NCBI GenBank assembly: GCA_910588105.1 | Contig: CAJUQD010000046.1 | Coordinates: 1-21,396 of the forward strand | DNA: 21,396 bases | Reading direction: 5' to 3' | Source of the DNA: an uncultured Oscillospiraceae bacterium | Lineage (GTDB): Bacteria; Bacillota; Clostridia; Oscillospirales; Oscillospiraceae | In this document: positions 16,734 through 21,396 of the stretch, piece by piece | Position numbering within the stretch: position 1 is the first letter of the stretch | Layout of the letters: each line of letters begins with the position of its first letter | Position numbers and translations under genes: made by a program | The notes under the pieces: generated by a model | What the model was told of the DNA's origin: nothing | Seen by the model: only the letters and a program-made list of their open reading frames with translations | Database searches by the model: none

Positions 16734-17573
16734 TTACTTTCCGCCGGTAGAGGCGATGCCCTCGATGAACTGCTTCTGGAAAATGAGGTACAGGATGACC
16801 ATGGGCAGCATGGCCAGCAGGGAACCGGCCATCAGCACCGGGAAGTTGGTGGTAAACTGGCCCCGCAGGGTGGCAAGGCCGGAGCTGAGGGTCATCATGT
16901 TCAGGTCGCTGTTCACCACCAGCGGCCACATCAGGTCGGAGTAGGCGAACACGGCGGTGAAGATGGTCAGGGCGGCCACGGAGGTGCCGGTGAGGGGGAA
17001 CATGACCTTATAGAAGGTCTGCCACTGGTTGCAGCCGTCCAGGTAGGCGGCCTCGCCGATCTCCTTGGGGATGCCCATATAGGTCTGGCGCAGGAAGAAC
17101 ACGCCGAAGGCGCTGACCAGGCCGGGGAACACCAGGGCGAAGATGGTGTTGGCGAGGCCCATCTTGGCCACCATCTGGTACTGGGGAATGATGAAGATCT
17201 GGCTGGGCAGCGACATCTGCACCAGCACGATGCCGAACAGCAGCCCCTTGCCGCGGAACTCCAGCTTGGCGAAGGCGTAGCCCGCCATGGAGCTGAACAG
17301 CACCGCGCAGATCACCCGGAACAGGATCATCAGGCCGGTGTTCACGTACAGGTTGAGGAAGGGAAGGCTCTTGATGGCCTCGACGAAGTTGTCCCACATG
17401 ATCTGCTTGGGGAAGAAGGTGGGGGGAACCGCCATACTCTCCGGCACGGTCTTGGAGCTGGTGAGGATCATCCACACGAAGGGGAAGATCATGATGAGGG
17501 CGCCCAGGATGAGGAACACATAGGTGAGCACGGTGTTCAGGGCTTTGGAGGATTCCATCGAACTGCGTTTCAT
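16734..17573 (-). CDS. Sugar ABC transporter permease, MalG/MsmG type (CUT1)
   Basis: A 279-residue inner-membrane permease with about six membrane segments. The cytoplasmic EAA loop that docks the ATPase is EAAYLDGCNQWQTFYKVMFP (174-193). The C-terminus ends FQKQFIEGIASTGGK, a usual MalG-type ending. GGGAGG precedes the ATG. It is the third gene of the leftward operon binding protein, MalF-like permease, MalG-like permease, with gaps of 14 and 15 nt. The neighbouring GH36 enzyme suggests alpha-galactosides or sucrose as cargo; this is inference from context. Confidence 0.93.
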   Translation of the reverse strand: MKRSSMESSKALNTVLTYVFLILGALIMIFPFVWMILTSSKTVPESMAVPPTFFPKQIMWDNFVEAIKSLPFLNLYVNTGLMILFRVICAVLFSSMAGYAFAKLEFRGKGLLFGIVLVQMSLPSQIFIIPQYQMVAKMGLANTIFALVFPGLVSAFGVFFLRQTYMGIPKEIGEAAYLDGCNQWQTFYKVMFPLTGTSVAALTIFTAVFAYSDLMWPLVVNSDLNMMTLSSGLATLRGQFTTNFPVLMAGSLLAMLPMVILYLIFQKQFIEGIASTGGK

Positions 17574-17588
17574 CTTCTCAGCCCTCCC

Positions 17589-18479
17589 TTAGACGTCGTA
17601 GTTGACCCACTTCTTCTGGCCATAGAACTGGATCACGGTGACCAGGCCGATAAGCAGGACGGTCCAGATGACGATGGCCGAGCCCATGCCGCGGCTGCCC
17701 GCCACGAAGGACTCCCGGTAGAACAGGTACATCAGGCTCTGCACGCTGGTGACGGCGGGGTTGGTCTCCTCCACCATCATGTAGATCAGGTCGTACACCT
17801 TGACGGAGGCCATCAGGCGCATAATCATCACCACGAACAGGGTAGGGGACACCATGGGCAGGGTAATGGTGAAGAACTGCTTCACCTTGCCCGCGCCGTC
17901 GATGCTGTTGGCCTCATAGAGGGTTTTGGGGATGTTCTGGAGCCCCGCCAGCAGGAGGACGGCATCATAGCCAATATTGCTCCAGATGGCCACGATGGCG
18001 CAGGAGACCATGACAAAGTTGGGGTCGGTGATCCAGCCGATTTTGGCGCCCAGCACCTGGTTGAGGATGCCGTACTCACCGTTGAAGATCCAGCGCCACA
18101 CCATGGTGACGGCGGCGGGGGCGCACACCATGGGCAGGAAGAAGATGGTACGGAAGCCGCCCTTGAACTTAATTTTCGCGTTCAGGAGCATGGCTACCAG
18201 CAGGGACAGGAACAGCCCCACGGGGACGGTGAGGATGCAAAACAGGATGGTGTTCCAGGTGGCCCGCCAGAACTCGCCGGTCTGGAACATCTCAATGTAA
18301 TTGGCCAGGCCGATAAACTTGTAGTGGCCGAAGCCCAGGTGCTCACAGAAGCTGGTGTAAATGGTCTGCACAAAGGGCCACAGATTGAGTACGATCAGGC
18401 CGATGATGGTGGGGGCCACCATGAGGTAGGCCCAGTTTTGCTCCCGGCGGGCCGCCGGGGACAGCTTGTTCTTTTTCAC
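17589..18479 (-). CDS. Sugar ABC transporter permease, MalF/MsmF type (CUT1)
   Basis: A 296-residue permease with about six membrane segments and the EAA loop EANSIDGAGKVKQFFTITLP (189-208). It lacks the long periplasmic insertion of enterobacterial MalF, as usual in Gram-positives. The start is GTG at 18479, with AGGAGG 7 nt upstream. It pairs with the downstream MalG-like subunit to form the membrane channel. Confidence 0.93.
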   Translation of the reverse strand: MKKNKLSPAARREQNWAYLMVAPTIIGLIVLNLWPFVQTIYTSFCEHLGFGHYKFIGLANYIEMFQTGEFWRATWNTILFCILTVPVGLFLSLLVAMLLNAKIKFKGGFRTIFFLPMVCAPAAVTMVWRWIFNGEYGILNQVLGAKIGWITDPNFVMVSCAIVAIWSNIGYDAVLLLAGLQNIPKTLYEANSIDGAGKVKQFFTITLPMVSPTLFVVMIMRLMASVKVYDLIYMMVEETNPAVTSVQSLMYLFYRESFVAGSRGMGSAIVIWTVLLIGLVTVIQFYGQKKWVNYDV

Positions 18480-18493
18480 AGTTGACCCTCCTC

Positions 18494-19786
18494 TCAGTTA
18501 CCCGCCAGCTTCTTGGCGGTCTCGGTGTCTACAATGCTCTGCATGTTGGCCATGGCCTCGTCCAGGCTCTGCTGGCCGTTATAGACCTTGTTCAGCTCGT
18601 CCAGCACAGGGCTCTTCCACTTGGGCTTGGCAGAGTTGTTCACGTTCTGCACGCCGTACTCGAACTGGTCCATCACCATCTCCACGTTGATATCGTAGCC
18701 CTTCTCGTCAAAGGCGTCGAAATAGGGCTGCTCGGTGCCGTTGTAGGCGGAGATGGCCGCGCCGTAGGAGCTGGCCAGCAGCTGGGCCTCCTCGGTGCCG
18801 AAGAACTTGATCACGTCCAGGGCGATATCGCGGGTCTTGCCCTTGGCGGCGGTGGAGTAGCACAGGCCGTTGGAGATGGTGGCCCGGCCGTCGCCGCTGA
18901 CGGGGTCGGGGCACTTGGGCATGGGGGCGATATCCCACTTGCCGTCCATGTTGGGGAAGTTGACGCACTTGTTCATCAGCTCCCAGTTGCCCTCCACGTA
19001 CATGGAGCCGATGCCGGAGAAGAAGGCGGTGCCGGGGGCGGTCTCGGCGAAATAGGCCTGCTTGGGGCACCAGTCATAGCTCTGCATTCCCACATAGAAC
19101 TCCATGCCCTTCTTGGTGCCGGGCTGGTCGAAGCCCGCGCGGGTGAAGTCCTCGTTCAAAATGTACCCGCCGGCCTGGTAGACGAAGCTCCAGTAGCCCA
19201 TCTGGTCGTCGTTGTAGGCCATGAAGCCGTAATTGCCGGTGTTGTCGTAGATGGCCTGGGAGGCGCTGAGCAGGTCGTCCCAGGTCCAGTTCTCGTCGGG
19301 GTAGGATACCCCGGCGGCGTCGAACATCTCCTTATTGTACACCAGGAAGATGTTATCCTTGTCCTTGGGCACGCCGTACATCCTGCCGTCGCTGCCCTGG
19401 GCGTTGCCGATGGAGATCTCGGAGAAATGGTTCTGATAATAGCCCGCCTCCACGTCGTCATAGAGGCCGGTGACATCCGCCAGGATGCCGAAATCGGAAT
19501 AGTACAAGATCTGGTTGGTGTGCATCCAGAAGATATCCGGCATGGTGTTGGATTCGGCTGCGGCCTCCAGCTTGGTCCAGTACTCGTTCCAGCTGGTGAC
19601 CTGAACCTCGATGACCACATCGGGGTTCTTTTCGGTGTAGGCGTCGCAGATGGCCTGCATGCTCTCGCGCTGGGCCACGTCCCAGATCTGGAATTTGAGG
19701 TGGGTCTTGCCGTCCACGGAGCCGCAGCCGCACAGGGACAGCAGCAGCGCCAAGGCCAGCGCCGTGATGCGGGGGAATTTTTTCAT
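18494..19786 (-). CDS. Extracellular sugar-binding lipoprotein of an ABC importer (family 1)
   Basis: A 430-residue solute-binding protein. A short basic N-terminus and hydrophobic stretch lead to a lipobox ending LSLCGCGS, with the lipid-bearing residue Cys21 or Cys19. The mature part (HLKFQIWDVAQRESMQAICDAYTEKNPDVVIEV) is typical of CUT1 family-1 binding proteins, anchored outside the membrane and delivering sugar to the two permeases. The ATG at 19786 was preferred because GAGGAG lies 8 nt before it; the track through GTG codons 9 nt earlier would crowd the binding site. It is first in the transporter operon, with a promoter at 19849-19878. No ATPase gene is present in the operon. Confidence 0.93.
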   Translation of the reverse strand: MKKFPRITALALALLLSLCGCGSVDGKTHLKFQIWDVAQRESMQAICDAYTEKNPDVVIEVQVTSWNEYWTKLEAAAESNTMPDIFWMHTNQILYYSDFGILADVTGLYDDVEAGYYQNHFSEISIGNAQGSDGRMYGVPKDKDNIFLVYNKEMFDAAGVSYPDENWTWDDLLSASQAIYDNTGNYGFMAYNDDQMGYWSFVYQAGGYILNEDFTRAGFDQPGTKKGMEFYVGMQSYDWCPKQAYFAETAPGTAFFSGIGSMYVEGNWELMNKCVNFPNMDGKWDIAPMPKCPDPVSGDGRATISNGLCYSTAAKGKTRDIALDVIKFFGTEEAQLLASSYGAAISAYNGTEQPYFDAFDEKGYDINVEMVMDQFEYGVQNVNNSAKPKWKSPVLDELNKVYNGQQSLDEAMANMQSIVDTETAKKLAGN

Positions 19787-19816
19787 AAACACCACTCCTC
19801 TGCTTCATTTTCTCGC

Positions 19817-19837
19817 CGCTGCCGCTCAGGGGCAGCG
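19817..19837 (-). other. Small hairpin in the leader of the binding-protein mRNA
   Basis: CGCTGCC and GGCAGCG (19817-19823 and 19831-19837) form a 7-bp stem in the 5' leader, between the promoter and ribosome binding site. No T-tract follows. It may stabilise the transcript or be incidental. Confidence 0.3.
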
Positions 19838-19848
19838 TTTGTAAGCAG

Positions 19849-19878
19849 ATAATACCGCTTTGGCCCCGGCGCTGTAAA
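19849..19878 (-). promoter_or_regulatory. Promoter of the sugar ABC transporter operon
   Basis: On the minus strand, -35 TTTACA (19878-19873), 18-nt spacer, -10 TATTAT (19854-19849), about 63 nt upstream of the binding-protein ATG. Confidence 0.6.
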
Positions 19879-20136
19879 TGGACGGTGTTTTCAGAAATAT
19901 GCCCAGATGTGACTTTAGACGCTTTCGGTGCATATCGCCCAACATCACGACATATTTTTGATGTTTTTGTCTCTTTGACCATATTTATCCACAAATTTTT
20001 GTTGAAAATGACAGGTATAATCCTTGTATTTCTGGTTTTTCTGTTTTTTCCTGCTCCTGTAATATTTAACATATGTCTTTATGTGTGCATCGCTGTCGAA
20101 CCCCGGGCGGCGTGCCCGCAGGCGGCAGGCAAGCTG
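19879..20136. other. AT-rich non-coding stretch between divergent units
   Basis: This gene-free segment is far more AT-rich than the flanking genes, mostly from about 19890 to 20090. It has short open frames on both strands, but none has a ribosome binding site with family-like protein sequence. A TATAAT at 20016-20021 on the plus strand has no matching -35. It probably serves as upstream regulatory DNA for the transporter operon and sdpRI. Confidence 0.5.
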
Positions 20137-20212
20137 TTTAAAATAATTTTGAAATTCCTCTTGACGGCGTGCTCGCCCTCTGCTATCATGTATTTAAATA
20201 AATTTTGAATTA
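20137..20212 (+). repeat. Two near-identical 20-bp repeats bracketing the sdpR promoter (candidate operators)
   Basis: TTTAAAATAATTTTGAAATT (20137-20156) and TTTAAATAAATTTTGAATTA (20193-20212) match at 16 of 20 positions in direct orientation, 56 bp apart. One ends just before the -35; the other covers the likely start site and leader. The second copy includes part of the palindrome TATTTAAATA (20191-20200). ArsR-type repressors bind such AT-rich partly symmetric sites, so autoregulation by SdpR is plausible. Confidence 0.45.
20161..20189 (+). promoter_or_regulatory. Promoter of the sdpR-sdpI operon
   Basis: -35 TTGACG (20161-20166), 17-nt spacer, -10 TATCAT (20184-20189), about 48 nt before the sdpR ATG. 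Confidence 0.75.
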
Positions 20213-20237
20213 GGTGCTGTCTTGGAGGGAGCTTCTC

Positions 20238-20621
20238 ATGCCTGTATCCGATATCCTGTCGGCGCTGGCCGACGAAAACCGGCGCAGAATCCTGACCACG
20301 CTGAAGCAGGGCCGCGTCTCCTCCGGCGAGCTGGCCCAGGCGGTGGGCATGACCCCCCAGGCCCTGTCCTACCACCTGAAAAAGCTGCGGGAGGCGGAGC
20401 TGATCTACGAGACCCGGCGGAAGAACTTCATCTTCTACGAGCTGGACCTGACGGTGCTGGACGAGGCCATTTTGTGGCTGGACAACTTGAGAGGAGGCGC
20501 GGATCATGAACAAAACGCTGAAAAAAATGTATACTGCCTGCGTCCTGCTGATCCTTCTGACGCTGATTCTGGTGCTGGCGGCGCTGCCCTTTCTGCCGGA
20601 CCGCATCCCGGCCCACTATGA
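20238..20621 (+). CDS. sdpR: SdpR-like ArsR-family winged-helix repressor
   Basis: A 127-residue reading frame. Residues 1-85 form an ArsR-type winged helix (ADENRRRILTTLKQG, SSGELAQAVGMTPQALSYHLKKLREAELI, then wing KNFIFYEL). The recognition helix is about 39-52. No metal-binding cysteine box is seen, which fits SdpR rather than a metal sensor. ATG 20238 has GGAGG at about 9 nt. Family members usually end near residue 90. Here the frame continues about 38 residues through the start of sdpI in another register, and this tail is low-complexity, so it may be a readout artefact of a lost stop. In the Bacillus model SdpR represses sdpRI and is sequestered at the membrane by SdpI when toxin is present. 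Confidence 0.85.
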   Translation: MPVSDILSALADENRRRILTTLKQGRVSSGELAQAVGMTPQALSYHLKKLREAELIYETRRKNFIFYELDLTVLDEAILWLDNLRGGADHEQNAEKNVYCLRPADPSDADSGAGGAALSAGPHPGPL

Positions 20622-21180
20622 CGCAGCGGGTGTCGTGAACCGCTGGGGGAGCAAATTTGAAATGCTGATCTTTCCGGGCCTCGTGCTCCCCTACGGGGCG
20701 CTGTTTCTGGGCACCTGCCGGATGTGCCGGGAATTTTCCTCCGGGGAGCTGGGGGAGCGCATCATAGTCATCGGGGGCATTGTCCAGTTCGCCGTGTTCG
20801 ACCTGATGACCGCGTACTTTTTGTATACCAGCTTCCGGCAGGTGGAAATCCTGGCCTTCATGCCCTTGGACCTCAACCAGCTGCTGTGCGGAGTGAGCGG
20901 CCTGGGGCTCATCGCCCTGGGTAACTGGATACCCAAGCTGAAGGAGCCCGGCCCGGTGGGCCTGCGCACCCGCTGGAGCATGAAAAGCACGGCGGTCTGG
21001 CGCAAATGCCAGCGGTTCGGCGGCTGGTCCTTCGCGGCAGCAGGGGCGGGCAGCATCCTGGCCGCCCTGCTGGTGGAGGGCGTGTGGTGCTGGGTATGGA
21101 TGGTTCTGGCCCTCACAGCCGCCAGCATCGCCGGGGCCATCTACTCCTGGTACGCGGCCAAGACCACCACGGAGGGATAA
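20506..21180 (+). CDS. sdpI: SdpI-like immunity/signalling membrane protein
   Basis: A 224-residue polytopic membrane protein. An N-terminal membrane helix is followed by PDRIPAHYDAAGVVNRWGSK (31-50), the DUF1648 signature. Further membrane helices follow, then the SdpI-family block from GNWIPKL (139) through GLRTRWS (152-158) to FGG (171-173). Bacillus SdpI protects against the SdpC killing peptide and relays its presence to SdpR. The ATG has GAGGAGG 8 nt upstream and lies inside the sdpR reading frame, so the genes are co-transcribed and probably coupled. No sdpA, sdpB or sdpC homologue is in this window. Many SdpI-like proteins occur without the toxin, so the ligand is unknown. Confidence 0.9.
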   Translation: MNKTLKKMYTACVLLILLTLILVLAALPFLPDRIPAHYDAAGVVNRWGSKFEMLIFPGLVLPYGALFLGTCRMCREFSSGELGERIIVIGGIVQFAVFDLMTAYFLYTSFRQVEILAFMPLDLNQLLCGVSGLGLIALGNWIPKLKEPGPVGLRTRWSMKSTAVWRKCQRFGGWSFAAAGAGSILAALLVEGVWCWVWMVLALTAASIAGAIYSWYAAKTTTEG

Positions 21181-21181
21181 A

Positions 21182-21217
21182 AAAGCGCCCCTCCCCCGAG
21201 CGGGGGAGGGGCGCTTT
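21182..21217. terminator. Bidirectional terminator between sdpI and the M3 peptidase gene
   Basis: A perfect 16-bp stem (21182-21197 with 21202-21217) with a 4-nt loop, starting 2 nt after the sdpI stop. Leftward it is followed by TTTTTT, a strong terminator for the peptidase gene; rightward the stem ends in TTT. Confidence 0.9.
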
Positions 21218-21228
21218 GCGTATCATTC

Positions 21229-21396
21229 TTACTCGATGCCGCTCAAATCGAACTGGTCCAGCCAGGCGCTGGCGGTCTCGCACACGCCCCGCAGGCACGC
21301 CTCGCCGAAGGGACTCTCCAGCCCGGCGTTTTCCAGCAGGCCGGTGAAGGTGCGGCTGCCGCCCTGCTTCGTGTAGGCCATGTACTTCTCCCAGGC
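21229..21396 (-). CDS. C-terminal end of an M3-family oligoendopeptidase (partial, 5' end outside window)
   Basis: The last 55 codons of a leftward gene, ending in TAA (21231-21229). The residues AWEKYMAYTKQGGSRTF, then LLENAGLESPF and a terminal AWLDQFDLSGIE, match the C-terminus of PepF-like M3 oligoendopeptidases. These are cytoplasmic zinc peptidases that degrade short peptides. The HExxH motif would be beyond the right edge, so catalytic competence cannot be judged. Terminator 21182-21217 ends its transcript. Confidence 0.75.
   Translation of the reverse strand, partial: AWEKYMAYTKQGGSRTFTGLLENAGLESPFGEACLRGVCETASAWLDQFDLSGIE

Noticed and set aside
18482..19852. A 456-codon plus-strand frame opposite the binding protein
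   Set aside because: Antisense to a well-supported lipoprotein gene; composition dominated by Gly/Val/Leu/His with no motif.
19938..19958. A possible catabolite (cre) site, CCGAAAGCGTCTAAA on the minus strand
   Set aside because: Misses several conserved cre positions, including the leading TG and the late C; too weak to support.
19885..20208. A 107-codon plus-strand frame with hydrophobic stretches in the AT-rich gap
   Set aside because: No ribosome binding site; it runs through the sdpR promoter, and the hydrophobicity comes from T-rich codons.

Overview
The window looks like chromosomal DNA of a GC-rich, spore-forming gut Clostridium-class Firmicute, probably Oscillospiraceae-like (Flavonifractor/Intestinimonas/Lawsonibacter type). 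This is inferred from strong AGGAGG-type ribosome binding sites, GTG/TTG starts, a PdaB-like sporulation deacetylase, an SdpR/SdpI pair and Firmicute-style intrinsic terminators. No 16S or other diagnostic marker is present, so the taxonomy is inference.

Layout. (1) 1-3650 is visibly AT-rich, unlike the rest, and carries a two-gene leftward operon: an AAA+ ATPase (ietA) and a large subtilisin-like serine protease (ietS). This is the IetAS pair, known first as a plasmid-stability toxin-antitoxin module and later as an anti-phage defence system. It abuts (2) a tRNA-Ala(GGC) gene with its own terminator and a consensus promoter. Between promoter and tRNA lies an exact 24-nt copy of the tRNA 5' end, plus a second consensus promoter and a weaker tRNA-like 5' fragment further upstream. 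This is the scarred junction between the accessory block and the GC-rich backbone. (3) 4283-8308, leftward: patB/malY-type C-S lyase, then trkA-trkH for potassium uptake, overlapping by 4 nt. (4) 8506-9702, rightward: iron-dependent alcohol dehydrogenase, sharing a terminator with (5) a leftward PdaB-like deacetylase.

(6) 10625-19786 is a sugar-utilisation locus: amylosucrase and fructokinase (4-nt overlap), a divergent AraC-type regulator whose DNA-binding domain is broken by a deletion/frameshift, a GH36 alpha-galactosidase with its own promoter, and a CUT1 ABC importer (binding protein and two permeases, no ATPase). Together they suggest import of raffinose-family sugars or sucrose, cleavage to galactose plus sucrose, conversion of sucrose to alpha-glucan plus fructose, and phosphorylation of fructose.

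(7) 20238-21180, rightward: sdpR-sdpI, an ArsR-type repressor and an SdpI-like immunity membrane protein, without sdpABC toxin genes in view. A bidirectional terminator separates it from (8) the 3' end of a leftward M3-family oligoendopeptidase that runs off the right edge.

The most notable items are the IetAS block at the scarred tRNA-Ala junction, the broken AraC regulator with microhomology at the breakpoint, the raffinose-to-glucan gene set, and the orphan sdpRI pair with paired repeats around its promoter. I found no transposase, integrase or CRISPR array, and nothing I can defend as a wholly new system.
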